Made by a program: the position numbers and the translations under genes. The notes under the pieces were generated by a model. That model did not search any database and was not told where the DNA came from. It saw nothing but the letters and a program-made list of their open reading frames with translations. From positions 248,001 to 312,000 of the forward strand of contig MCGO01000047.1 of assembly GCA_002104985.1 (NCBI GenBank): a stretch of DNA of 64,000 nucleotides. The letters run 5' to 3'. Within the stretch, counting starts at the first letter, position 1. Every line of letters starts with the position of its first letter. This stretch comes from Rhizoclosmatium globosum (Eukaryota; Chytridiomycota; Chytridiomycetes; Chytridiales; Chytriomycetaceae). This document shows, one piece after another, positions 11,948-23,750 of the stretch.

Positions 11948-14061
11948 TCAGGCGTTCAACTTCCAAAACAACCGCCAGCTTTCCTCACTCCTTCCCTTGA
12001 ATCGTAAGCCACCAGACACCTCCAAGCCAAGAAGCCCCAAAATGACGTACGGTTCAGTCGTCCGTGTTTCCAAAATATCCTCATCAACACCACCAATGGA
12101 GAATATCCGCATACCCAATTCAAGCTCTTTCATTCCATCTACCCCAGATTTACTTCCCACCTTGTGTACTTGATGAATTTCGGTCAACATTGCATTCATA
12201 CACGCTAAAATAGGAGTAAAATACCCTCCTCCGGCAGGCCCTGCTTCCAATTGATGCACAGATTGAACCATATTCTCCAAACGTGTTTGTAATTCTGAAA
12301 CGTCGTGGATCTTTGTACTCGTGAACTGCCACCACGCTGTATCCATTTTGCAGAGGACAAACCAAATCACGACCAGACATTCAAAATAGCATTCGATGGA
12401 ATAGTTTACAGGTGTGAGTTCGAGGTTGTATTCTCTGAGCGTTTTGGAGAATTTGCTTAAGGTGGATACTGTTAATGCTGATTCCACGCATTTTCTGATT
12501 GCGTGGGAGATTGTTTCGCGATATTGAGGTGTGAGGAGGAGTGGGTGGTGGGATTGAAGACGGGATAAGAACATAATAGGTCGGTATATGAGGGACTTTG
12601 CGGTCTGAATCGCCATATTCATTGAAACTACTCGTTCATCGCCGGCGTTAGCAATTTTGCTGATGAATACAGCTTCATCTGTTGCACTGATTTCATTTGG
12701 AAACTGTAATTCTAAATAGACTTCTGTGGGAATGGCTTTTTGGATGGATTGAAGTGTGGATTCAAGGTTTAAGACTGATGAATCGAGGAGTAAAGCTTGG
12801 GCGTTGGCTGGTGGCAAATAAAGTCGTTTCTTGACTTTGACGAATAACTCTAACGCTCTGCATTCCGATTGTCGAGTTGGCATTGGAGCAAATATTGGGT
12901 AAGGGTCATAGACTTGCGCTGGAGGCTTGATTTTGTCGCAGGTGACATCGTTGCAGTCAACAAAGTTTTCATCATTACAAAGGGCTTGATGTACATAAAA
13001 GATGGAGTACCAGATCCAGAAGCCTCGGCGACGGTCTTCTTTCTGGCGTTCAGTGAGATTTAAGTGAAAAAGCCATGGAGAATCGTCTGGATCGATGTGA
13101 AGTTTAAGCTGTCGAACCATTGAAAGACCAGCTTTCAAGAACTGCATACCAATGACAGGTTGACCATGAGCTATTTCAAGCGTATTAAATATTTATCACT
13201 AAGTAAGTGAACAAAAATACTTACTGTATGCAAAGTGGGCAACATGAGTTGAAGCGTGGAAGTCTTCGATGGACGGCTGCAACCCAATCTTCAGAAACGC
13301 TTTCCGGGCTCGCTTGTAATACGTCAAAGCTTCTTCTTGCAGGAGATAGACACGAGCAAATACGGCGCATTTTATCAACCTTATAAACGGTAGATAACGC
13401 ATTTTTAGTCAATACATAACCTCATCACAATTCACCTCACCTATACACTGGCGGAATAGAGAAAAAGTTGATCAGGAACATTTCTGCATCGTGACTGAAT
13501 GTCATGGGCGTTGGCAGTGTATAGTCCTTTGTAAGGAAGCGATGGCATAGGTTCCAATCTTTAAGGGAAGGCATCAGATCTGGATCTTGTAGTTCCCAAT
13601 TCGCCGCTTCATGTTCGAGAAGAGAGGCATCGAAAGCGTTGAGAGAAAGTTGGAGGGTCAGGGACTGGGTCCAATAATTACAAGATCCCGAAGCTTTAAG
13701 TGGAAAGTTTGCAACAGATTCCGTCATTGTGTCATCAATCGTTATACTTGTTCGACTGGAGAACGGTGGCGAAAGGTATGTGTCAGGTTGGGGCTGGGAG
13801 CCAGCCGCACTAAGACACTGGGTTTTGTTAATAAGCAACTTATTTCCCCATACGATTGGCTCAGGACTATAATAGATGTCTTATTAGTATTTGGGACAAC
13901 ATCCGGACTACTTACGTTGATTGAAACAGGTTGTCAGGGTTTGTGAGGTATATGCACGGCACTCCCTTCACCTTGCAGCTGATGCATCCATCTCTGTCTT
14001 TACTGCAGCCCTTTTTGTGCTTCCGGCAGTCTTCGCATGATTTGATCTTGGTGGTGGCCAT
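11948..14061 (-). CDS. Zn2Cys6 fungal transcription factor, copy 2 (intact)
   Basis: Exons on the minus strand: 14061-13916, 13866-13441, 13379-13225 and 13170-11948; product 649 aa. The N-terminus has the binuclear zinc cluster with six spaced cysteines (SCEDCRKHKKGC, then GCISCKVKGVPCIY). A Ser/Thr-rich linker follows, then a helical fungal-specific transcription factor domain with CAVFARVYLLQEEAL, GMQFLKAGLSMVRQLKL, DPDDSPWLFHLN and FWIWYSIFYVHQALCNDENF. It is expected to be a nuclear, sequence-specific regulator, but its targets cannot be inferred. Introns are 48-61 nt. It is the intact member of a tandem pair. Homology without the N-terminal cysteines would leave only the transcription factor core, so exon 1 is important for the call. 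Confidence 0.85.
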
Positions 14062-14598
14062 GACGGTCTTGATTCGACCTTAAATGGAGATTCTGGCTGA
14101 GACCAAAAAGACTCTCAAATTTGGAAAGTGAAGAACCCTAAATTTTACTTCTACATTTCGCCTTGGAAAGTAACTTGAATTGGATCTCTTGCTAGTCGAC
14201 TATCCTTGTGAAAAAAACAAACACGCATACTTTAGAGTATTCTTTCACTTGACTCGGGATTGTGACGGAATCAATCCACCACCAGACATCAACCTCGTCA
14301 TCAACTTTGTAAAAATAAGGACAAAAACTGATGCTTATTTCAAACAAAAGGCGATAAAAGAGTGAGAGAAGAAAGATAAAAGAGAGAATAAAACTATAAC
14401 AAAAAAACAAAAACAAAAACAAAAGAACGGGTGTGCTTGAAAACAAAAAACAAAAATATCACTACGACCAACTACTAAACAAAAAAAGACTACACTCCAC
14501 CCTCGACGAAAACACCAACAACCAGAACCTAAACAAAACACACACAAACAAGCTTCCACAACCAAAGGTATCCCCCACACTTCCCTCCTTCCTTCTTT
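14062..14598 (+). other. Intergenic, A-rich low-complexity region
   Basis: It holds the upstream region of the intact zinc-cluster gene and the 3' flank of the casein kinase gene. From about 14340 to 14480 it is purine-rich with AACAAAA runs. No gene is supported; ORFs here are low complexity. Confidence 0.5.
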
Positions 14599-16587
14599 TT
14601 ACTGTTCCTCCTGCGCTTGACGCTCCCGAGCCTCTTGCTACACAGAAAAAAGTCAGCTCAAAAACCGTACACACAAAAAAAAAAAAAACTTTTTACCTGA
14701 TACTTGACAACAGTCCAATCAAACACATAATCATAATGGAACCCTTCCTCACAAACAAGTCCCTGAAAATCTTTCTCAAGTAGCTGTAATCCGGTTTATC
14801 GTCGAACCGCAGGGACCGCGTGTAATTCAGGTACACGACAAATTCGTTCGGGAAGCCGCGGCATAGGTGGTCTGCTGGGGTTGTCATTTTCTTTTCCATG
14901 ATTCGGTCGTATTTTTGTTTTTTGGTGGCTGCTTTGAGGCCTTGCCAGGGGAGGGAGCCGCGGCAAAAGTACATTAGGACGTAGCCGAGGGATTCTAGGT
15001 CGTCTCGTCTTGATTGTTCTTTTTTGGGAGGTGGGGAAGGGTGTGGGTGTTTAGTACGACGTTTTTGGATGAGATGTAGAAAAGGAAGACAAGACTCACC
15101 AACTCCCAAGTGTGTGTTGATGGACACATATCGCGCTGTTCCAGTCAAGTTCTTGTTCTCTTTGTATGGGATATGCAGGTGTGTCTTTGGGTCTCTGTAC
15201 TTTTTGGCGAGTCCAAAGTCAATGACATTGACTTGGTTCCCGCGTTTCCCGAGTCCCATCAGAAAGTTGTCTGGTTTGATGTCACGGTGGATAAAGTTTT
15301 TTGAGTGGATGTATTCGATTCGAGAGAGCTGTGCGGGAGGTGGAAGGGTTAATAAGGTGGGCTTTGTTTGGTAAGGAGTGGAATGGATATGGACTTGAAG
15401 GCGTTGTATATCATCTTCGATAGTAAGGTCTCGCTTGTAGAGGGTATTGGTGTTGCAGCAAAGTTCAATATCAATCGAGGGGTGGAAAGCTGCCCACGTG
15501 TCCGATTCTAGATTGACAGCAATTGAAGAAATATCCAGACACTTAATCCCACTCTTTTGTTCACACGATACTCAATTTTAATGCCGGGTAATATGTAGAT
15601 CGGCATGAGAAAATCGCTGCGCACTTGCCAACGTATCCACCTCTAGCCTGCATCATCCAGCATTTTGAAGCATAGATTGCGTCATTTTCTCATAGACTTT
15701 GGAGGTTCCATGTAATATCCTGGTTTCTAGACTGCCGCTGATGACGCTCAAGTTAACGCAAGTATTACCAATTGATCGGCGAGCAACAGGACAGTTTTGA
15801 GAGAGAATTTACGTCCACAGAAGTTGAATAAGTCTTCGAGAGACGGGCCGAGCAAGTCGACCACCATGCAATTGTATCCAGCTTCCACACCAAAGTATCG
15901 GACGAATGGGATTCCAACTAGTTTTGATAGTCAGTAACCTTCTTTTACAGGATAGATGCTCATGAAGAGGATAGAATAACGGTTTGGAAGTGTCTCCACA
16001 CGAAACCCCCGCCAAGAGCATTTGTCCCCCTTCCTAGGTAATAACCCCTTCACTAAATCCAGGCTAATATTCCGCGTCAGTTTCCGAGTGTGCAACCCAT
16101 TCGTCCCAGTTCATTTTCGCAGCAAGGAAGCCACCCAAATGAGCGCACATCAAATCCCCCTCCAAAGACTAACCACCACCGGCGAGCGACTTGTAAACAC
16201 GTGCTTCGTACTCCAATTGCGGATGTTTTGCGCGGACCGATTCGAGTTTGACCGCGACTTCTTCGCCGTTGATTGTGTTGGTTCCTGTTTGTGTTCTGGG
16301 TTAGCCGCCTGTCCCTAGGCCCTTCTTCCCAGGCCCTTCTTCCCTAGGACACAAGAGAGAGTGTCCTAGCAAGAAAGCAAGTCCTAGGCTCCTAGGCTCT
16401 CCTAGTAAAAACAACCTCAACCACCACCACCAAAAACACAAACCAAGGAAAATATCGCCAAACGACCCACTTCCGATTTTGCGGCCCAGTCGGTACTTTC
16501 CGCCAATCCCAAGTTCGGTCAGTGGATGTGGTTGGTTTGCTGCAGGAAGTCCGGGGGCGGCGGACGCGGAGCCGGGGGGCCTTGCAT
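14599..16587 (-). CDS. Casein kinase 1 (Hrr25/CK1 delta-epsilon type), two apparent one-base frame breaks
   Basis: Minus-strand exons: 16587-16444, 16284-16174, 15917-15769, 15328-15100, 15018-14697 and 14637-14599. The kinase core is unmistakable: P-loop [17 protein letters not shown] lysine, [13 protein letters not shown], catalytic [22 protein letters not shown], the CK1-specific [16 protein letters not shown] and [12 protein letters not shown]. Two problems stand out. The only upstream ATG (16587) is one base out of frame with the kinase, across a run of six G/C pairs at 16574-16579. The C-terminal segment shifts by one base near 14739-14742, before YDYVFDW. Allowing one base at each site gives a coherent protein of about 331 aa with a very short tail. 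CK1 enzymes act in vesicle traffic, DNA repair and ribosome maturation. Sequence error is more likely than decay. Confidence 0.85.
15329..15768 (-). other. Unusually long intron (440 nt) in the casein kinase gene
   Basis: It lies between the codons for ADQL and LSRIEYIHS of the kinase, with donor GTAATA and acceptor CGCACAG. Most introns in the window are 50-70 nt. No conserved ORF or repeat was recognised inside. Confidence 0.6.
16311..16412 (+). repeat. CCTAGG-rich cluster inside the first kinase intron
   Basis: The tract contains repeated CCTAGG and TCCTAG words, plus a duplicated AGGCCCTTCTTCCC block. A similar CCTAG-rich stretch lies in an intron at 53598-53648. Confidence 0.55.
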
Positions 16588-16708
16588 TTCTTTTTTGGCG
16601 TTTTGGTTGGTTGGTTGGCTTTGGAGAAAGAGAGTGAAAGAAGAGAACAGTCACAGTAGTGAAAAAATAGAATTAAAAAACAAATAAAAGAATTGCTTTA
16701 TTAGAACG

Positions 16709-18829
16709 TTAAGCGTACTTGCTTAGGGCTGAGGACAGGATGCGTCGCTCCTCAATGCGTACAGTCAGCGCCCATCGCTTTGGAGTGTACTCCTTCGCGT
16801 CCTTTATGGAAGATGTTAGCTTCTTTCAAAAAGTAAATCAACTAGAAACTTACAGTAAGCGCTTGCAACTCAGATGCCTCAGCTTCCCCGTCAGTTCCTT
16901 CATACCTTGCAAGTCTCTGAACTGCTGCTGAATTCAACAAGGCAGTAATTTGCTGAATAATAGGCTTCTCTGTCGCTTTTACAGGTGCTGCTGATTTACC
17001 GCCCTTCTTGGTCGCTGTTGCAGTCCAGGATGCCAATCCAGTCTCGCAAATGTGGCGAATGTACTTCTTGACAGACTCTTCATCCTTTGTGAATGTCTGG
17101 AACGCTTTGGCGTCAAGAAGAAGGAGGTGGAGGAACGCAATCAAGTGTTTGGAGGCTGTGCCGTCGTTTGTGAAATGGAACACATCGTTTTCCTTGATGA
17201 GAGAACGCGCAGACTTGTCTTTGGAATCTTGGTTGTTTTCATCGTCATCGGAATCCTCAGAGTCGGACCAATCGATTTCATTGTCTCCGTCTTCTTGATC
17301 AGAGTCATCGTCATCGTCTTTCGGGCGGACGATAAAGTCCACAACCTTGCGTCCAACTTCCTTCCAGAAGAGACACCGTTCCGTCAATGTCTTTTCGCCA
17401 ATCTGTTCACCAACGGTTTCGAGGAGGTAATCCAAATCGACTTGGACGTTATTGTTTGGGTTGTCGATTTCAGCGAATCCGTACAAGTTGAGAAGCTTTG
17501 CGTTCGTGTGGTCACCGTAAATGTTGAAGATTTCTGCGTTTGGCTTCACAGGACGCACGACAGTGATTTCGAGGGAGTCTTCTTGTTCCTCTTCCTCTTG
17601 GTCATTTCTGGATCGCTGATGCTGCTGTGGACCGTTGGCAGATTTCTTGGCCGCACCCTTCTTTTTCCCACTCTCCACAAGCTCAGGGATAGGTTCCTCC
17701 AACTTGTACAGCCAATCATCCCCACCTTCTTCTCCATCCTCGTCCTCATCCTCCCATTCCTCCCCTTCCACCTCCTCATCCTGCACCTCCAAAAACAACT
17801 TGATCAAATCATCCTTGTACAAACAAGCCCCAATCCTCGACGCATCCACACCCATCTCACCCATCATCCGTTTCAAATCCTTCACACTCAACCCCTTCAA
17901 CTCCTCCGCCGTAACCTTCCCCTCATCCTCCCCATGCTCATGCTCATCCCCATCCCCACCACCACAACACCCACCCTCATGATCATGCTCATGCCCCTCC
18001 CCTCCCTCTCCATCCTCATCCTCCTCCAAACAATCACACCCCCCTTCAACAGCCCCACAATAAACACAAACATCCCCATCCCCCTCAATATGCACACTCT
18101 CCTTCCCACTCCGATGATTAAACAGATCCGCAAGCGGGACAAGCGCGTCCCCGTGAAACGCATCGACCCCAAACGCTCTCGACGTCACGATCGACGTGCA
18201 CTCCCTGAACTCCTTGTACCAGACCTCCGGGCTGCGGGGCGGGAAGAGGAGCGGGTGGGCGGTGAGGAAGGGGTGGACGAGGGTTGTGAAGTCGGAGTGG
18301 AGGGAGGCTGTGTATTCTTTGAAGGGTGTGTCTGTTGGGGTGAGGAGGGTGAGGGAGTCTGAGTCCCAGAAGAGGGGGGTTGGTGCGTGGTGGGGGAGGG
18401 TTGAGATGTAGCCGGACCAAGGGGTTGGGTTGTTGCGGGTGAGTTGGGTGCGTTCGAAGAGGAGGGCGATGGTTAGTGCTAAGGTTCCGGTGAAGCATTC
18501 TTCTTCTGTTGTGGTTTTAGAAGGTAAATATTGGTTTTTAGAAACGTGTTTTAGGTTTAGATGATAGGGAGGGGTGTACCAATTAGATCACTGATTCCAC
18601 TGTTCTTTGCACTTAAACAAGCCACTTTTGGGATTGTAGCAATAACTGTATCTTGTTTAAGGGGAATCTTGTTTGCAGTTACGTGGAATTCGTTTGAAGG
18701 GGAGCAGTGGATCGTCATTAGATTTGGGTTGAAGGAGACTTTCTGTTCCTTGAACCAGCGAAGGAGAACATCTTTTTGTGATGACGTCGATGTGCTTGGC
18801 TTCTTTGGTGCTGCTTTCTTTGGGCCCAT
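16709..18829 (-). CDS. SET-domain lysine methyltransferase (LSMT/SETD6/RKM class) with acidic His/Cys-rich insert
   Basis: Minus-strand exons 18829-18580, 18505-16854 and 16801-16709; 664 aa. The SET region begins after a basic N-terminus (MGPKKAAPKK). The core SET motif SRAFGVDAFHGDALVPLADLFNH and the later NAEIFNIYGDHTNAKLLNLYGF follow the split SET of the Rubisco-LSMT class, with a C-terminal Rubis-subs-bind-like helical region ending in ERRILSSALSKYA. Between the two SET halves lies an insert of about 170 residues. It is rich in Asp/Glu, with CVYCG, CDC and alternating His-Glu tracts, and contains a SAP-like helix pair (ELKGLSVKDLKRMMGEMG). Relatives methylate lysines of ribosomal proteins or chromatin factors; the substrate here is unknown. 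Confidence 0.82.
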
Positions 18830-19029
18830 TGTTGAATTGGGACTTTGTTTGACGTTGAATTCAAAAAGAAAAAAAAGAAAGAAGAATGTAGAACTAATAA
18901 CTGCAGAAGAAATAGATAATTATTCTCTGTATATACATTCGTTCTTCTTCCGTTTGTTAATTTGTCTATTAAAAGTAAACCAAGCAATTGATGTCTCCCT
19001 TCCACCTCTTTCTTTCACCAAATTCGAAC

Positions 19030-20488
19030 ATGTTTTGGATCCTCATTATTGTTGGACTGAGTGCATCAGTTGTGGTGTCGCAGCCAGCTGATTCGTGCAT
19101 CTTTGATCCAGTTGAGTAGTCTTGTCCTTGAAGGTATCCTTGTACTCACACTCACTCATACAGACCCGTCCTCACTGTGTCTCCTTCACGCTTCCATCAA
19201 AACAAGTTGAATTAATGCTACAGGATGTCTGCACATCACAGCCTTCTCTTCCAGGTATCCATACACTCCACCCTACCACAACCTCCACCGGTTTCAACAC
19301 TAACACAGCATAATACCTAACAATACCTCCAATAAAAACCTACAATACCCCCACCCAGAATGCACCCTAAACCGCCTCTGTTCCGCATCTCCAACCTCCT
19401 CGCGCCTTTGCACATCACAATTCCACCTGCTTCGCTCCTCCTGCCTCTCCCTTCCCTCCGAACGCGGCTGTCGAACAATTTCCCTTCTCTGCCGCCCCGC
19501 ATCCCTCGTATCCCAATGCACACTCGAATTCAAGATTCCCGCGTTATCCTCCCTCACAGATTCCATCTCTGCTGCGTGTAACGTAAAGTGGGATAAACAA
19601 CTATGTGGCGGATAGATGATAGGGACCCGTTGGTGCAGTTACATACGCTTTGTTTGGATTCGGTGAGGAAGTCGGCGCCGCCTTGTGCGTCCGTGGTTTC
19701 GCTTTGTGGTGTTGATGTGACGGCGTCAACGAAATTGGTTGGGTTGCCGTGTGTCGTGGAATCGAAGGGGATTACGCCGTTTTTGCATTCTACGTTCAAT
19801 GGGGATCATGTTTTGTTTGAGTGGGGGACTGTGGAAAGTTTCTTTGATTATGGGGTTGTTGTCGCGGCTGCGGTTTTTATTGGATTGCTTTATGAGTTGG
19901 TGATTGCGTTGAGGAGGGGGTGGGAGGAAAAGTGGGTTGAGGAGTTGCGCGCAGAGGTTATCTTGCCAGGTGAGTCTTTTCAGGAGCTATTGAGTGAGGG
20001 GAGCAAGTGGAGCGTTATACTAGCGAGTGATGGAACGATGATGAGGATAGAAGTGATAGGAGATATTCCAGGCTCTGTAATAGCTGGCGAGAAAGTCACA
20101 GCCGACTCAAATGGAACTACACATTAAATAAGGGGCTAGAAATAGACTCTCATTAAATGCTTATATTTAAACAGATTCCATCCAAGATACACCCGCTCTT
20201 GATGCACAAGAAACACCAGCGACAGATGCAGAAGCAGCCCCTCTTTTACAAGGATCCACCACTCAACCATCCCTATTCCAACGCATGCGAACACAAATTC
20301 GAAACAGAGTATACGTCTCATACGTGATAGTCACTCGTCAAGTCCGAGTCCGAGGACTCCGATCACTCCTAAAAGCTTTGGAAGGAATAGCATTGGTAGC
20401 AGTCGTACTGCTTGTCGCCACGTTCAATAGCGTGCTATGTTTGGCGGTTGTTGCTGGGTTGGCTGCTGGAGCCTTTTTGTTCACTTGA
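19030..20488 (+). CDS. Ctr-like membrane protein with Cys-rich ectodomain
   Basis: Five exons: 19030-19110, 19164-19254, 19359-19582, 19639-19969 and 20175-20488; 346 aa with consistent phases. It has a signal peptide (FWILIIVGLSASVVVS), then a Cys-rich luminal or extracellular region of about 170 aa with spaced cysteines. The C-terminal half has three helices in the Ctr copper-transporter layout: FEWGTVESFFDYGVVVAAAV (TM1), a cytosolic acidic loop, then GIALVAVVLLVATFN (TM2) and AVVAGLAAGAFLF (TM3, with the GxxxG packing motif). The MxxxM copper-relay motif expected in TM2 is absent (V and A at those positions). The Ctr family is inferred; copper transport is therefore doubtful. Exon 1 uses a GTTGAG donor. 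Confidence 0.65.
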
Positions 20489-21320
20489 TGATTGTGAGTT
20501 ACCCTGATGAATATAGCAACATGCATGTTACACCATATTGTGCAATTCTGATGCCACAGTTCTAGTTCTACGGAACACTGAGTGTAGGTCATAATCAACA
20601 TAATCAGGAACACAACAGACACAGCTCGGAACCAGAACCACGGCAATCCCCAATTGTGTTGTCGGTTCAGACGAAAGAATGTCTATGAGAGGAAATAACA
20701 AATGGTTACTGGCACTTTGAACATTGTAGAGAACGAAAAGGAAGCTACTCAACGCATCATACCATGCACTTTGAGAAAGAAGAGTCAATCTGTAATATTT
20801 GATCTATCTGATCGCATTTATCCACAGAAAGCGGGTGTGGGCACCTCTACGCGTCGCCATTGGTTGTTTTCCTTCCGAATCCCACTTCAAGTTCACTTCA
20901 AGCCGCACAAGGTCAAGACTTTAAAAAGTCCTCAAGGTCAAGAGCAAAGGAACACAGTAATAGAGAGTTGGCTTGTGTACATTCTTGGTGGTTTGGCGAA
21001 ATAACACAATTTAATCAAACCTTTCTTTGCCAGCACGCAGCGAGTAAGCCCACGGTTGACCTTTGTATTTCACAAATTCAAAAGACTTTCTTCCTTTCAT
21101 ATTTAAGCCGTTCTAGCTTGTACCTCTCCTCTACTTCTACTGCACGTTATGACAGTGTTTCCCCATCAAATCCATCAAATCCAGTTTGGTGCGTGCTTCA
21201 CCCAGTGTCTAAATCTCCAAGACCAAGAAAGAAAATTTTGGAAGAAAAGAGGCACGCACCTTCGAATTACAAAACGGAGATGTGGGCGGATGGGGAAAAA
21301 GAAGACTCGAAAGACAAAAG
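20489..21320 (+). other. Intergenic region upstream of the phosphatase pair
   Basis: Short ORFs occur on both strands but none has a supported start plus family features. A minus-strand frame (20338-20646) contains FLIMLIMTYTQCS, reminiscent of a Ctr TM2, but it overlaps the upstream gene antisense and has no partner helices. Confidence 0.4.
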
Positions 21321-23750
21321 ATGATCTTGGGTAACTTGATCCTTGCTACGTCCGCCATGGCTGCGGCCAGAGTATCCACCTACTTTGATGCTTTGGTGAT
21401 TGGAGACTGGGGAAGTGAGTATTACCTACTTGTTTGGGATCGTGATGGATTGATTAGTAGTGGGACTTGAGACTGATATCGTTCAATAAGACCCACAGGC
21501 TGCCTGGACTGCCAACGTCTCTGCTGTTGCTTCTCAGATGAACACCTGGGCTGGAAAGAAGGGATCGGCTGTGAGTATTCATTTGAACTTTGACAAGTGT
21601 ATTTGTGATTATGCTCACAACTAACCAATCGCACCTTTGCATTCCAGGCCATTATCAATGTTGGAGACAACTTCTACGCCGGTGATGCCAACGGAAAGTA
21701 CCCTAGCGAAGCTGTCAACTCGGCCACCGACTCAAAGTGGGTTGACATCTGGTCCAACGTCTACAACGGCGACAACATAAAGAACCTTCCTTGGTGGGGT
21801 GTTCTTGGAAACCACGATTGGTACTTGAAGAACTCATTCACGTACGAGTTGAACCACATTGACCCACACTGGGTTATCCCAGACTTGTTCTACACCAAGC
21901 GTGTCCAGGTTGATGCTGGAATCTACGCGACCTTCATCTTTATTGAGACCGACTTGATGCAATACGGTTACGGAGGTTCAACCAAGGCTGCTGCCAAGGG
22001 AATGCAGCCATCTTTCGCTGCTCAAGGATGGACCAACGGAACCAACACTGTTGAGAAGCAGTTGGCTTGGATCGAGAACGCTGTCCAGGCTGCCAACAAC
22101 GATGCTTACATCTTCATCATGGGTCACCACCCAATCTACACTTGTTACAAAAAGCCTTCTGACTGGAACAACGACCCAGCTGTTTTGTCTTCCCTCAAGT
22201 CTTTGCTCACCATTGTCAACAAGTGGAACGTTTCTGCTTACTTCAACGGTCACCAGCACTGTGAGTCTTGGCACACATTTTATACGAATTCACGCTTAAC
22301 TTAACTATTTGCATTCTTAGCTCTTGCTGGTTACGTCACCAACAACGGAAACACTTTGCAAATCCAGTCCGGATCTGGAGGTCAATTGGACGGTACCTGC
22401 ACTGACACCTTCCCTGACACCAAGACCTACACTGTCGGTGGAGAGTACCTTACCCCAGGATTCGCCCACTTGTTTGTCAACAGCTCTATTGCCTCCGTTG
22501 ATTTGATTGACTTGAAGGGTTCCGTTATCGCCTCCTACTCTGTTGCCCCACGTGTCCCAGTCACTGGAGTTTCCGCTGATGCCACTTACTTGACTGCCGC
22601 CACTGACCCAGCTGTCCACTTCATCAAGGCTGCTGTTCCAGCTGAGGCTGGTTTGGACTTGCTCGTTATTGGAGACTGGGGTAACTACGCCAACATCAAG
22701 GACCAAAAGAAGGTTGCTGATGTCATGGACAAGTGGGCTGCTGCCTACGGATCATCTGCCGTCCTCGCCCTTGGTGACAACTTCTACGCCACTGCTAACA
22801 CTTCCTACAACTACGAGGGAGTTAAGGAGGCTAACGACAAGAAGTTCGTTGACTTATGGTCCGCCGTCTACTCTGGAAAGGCTCTTTCTCAGCTTCCATG
22901 GTGGATGATTCTTGGAAACCACGATTGGTACTTGAACAACTCCCAGATCTACCAGATGCAATACAACCACCCCAACTGGCAGATTCCAGACTTCTTCTAC
23001 ACCAAGCGCGTCCAAATCGACTCTGGAGTCTTTGCCTCCTTCATCTTTATCGAGACTGATTTGCTCAACTACGGTTGGAACTCTACCAAGAACGACCTTG
23101 GCCGTAACTTCAAGCTCCAAGGTTGGGACGCTACCACTGCCAAGAAGCAGCTCGCCTGGTTGGACTCTGCTCTTGCTGCCGCCAACAACGACCAATATGT
23201 CTTCGTCATTGGACACCACACTGGATTCGCCTGTGGTAGTGATGTTTCTGGCTCCGTTAACATGGCTGATGTCACTGCCCTCGTCAACAAGTGGAACGCG
23301 ACTGCCTACGTCAACGGTCACCACCACACCTTCGCTTACTACTACACCAACAAGGGTAACACCCTCCAGGTTCAGACCGGAAACGGTGGTAACACCGACA
23401 GTGGATTGTGTGTCCCATCTTCCTCTGCTCCAGGACAAGAGCTTACCAACACTTATGGTTTCGCTCACTTGCGTATCACTGCTACCGCTGCTGCGTTCGA
23501 TTTTGTCACTGAGAACAACGAGGTTGCGTTCACTGCCTCTATTGGACAGAGAAAGCCTGCTAACGCCGTTGCTGACACAACCAACTTGCCACCAGCTGGA
23601 GACGTTTCCATCCACTTTGTTGACCCTCTCAAGGCTACTGTATCTGCCACTGGAGGCTACGTTGCTCCACCAGCTTCAGCTTTGTATTCTGCCGCTGACA
23701 AGGTTGCTGCTTCCCTGGTTATTTCTGCCATTATTGCGTTGATGCTTTAA
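21321..23750 (+). CDS. Secreted two-domain acid phosphatase (TRAP/purple acid phosphatase-like), copy A
   Basis: Exons 21321-21414, 21491-21570, 21648-22260 and 22321-23750; 738 aa. A signal peptide (ILGNLILATSAMAAA) is followed by two tandem metallophosphoesterase domains, at about residues 20-310 and 410-660. Each has the full metal-ligand set: GDWG, GDNFY, GNHDWY, GHHP or GHHTG, and a final GHQH or GHHH. This order is typical of tartrate-resistant (type 5) acid phosphatases. The C-terminus is Ala/Ser-rich and ends in a hydrophobic segment, suggesting a GPI anchor. It probably releases phosphate from organic esters at the cell surface. Strong codon bias suggests high expression. A tandem paralogue follows at 24288. 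Confidence 0.9.

Noticed and set aside
20338..20646. Minus-strand frame with a Ctr TM2-like stretch (FLIMLIMTYTQCS)
   Set aside because: It runs antisense into the Ctr-like gene, lacks the other helices and has no supported exon structure.
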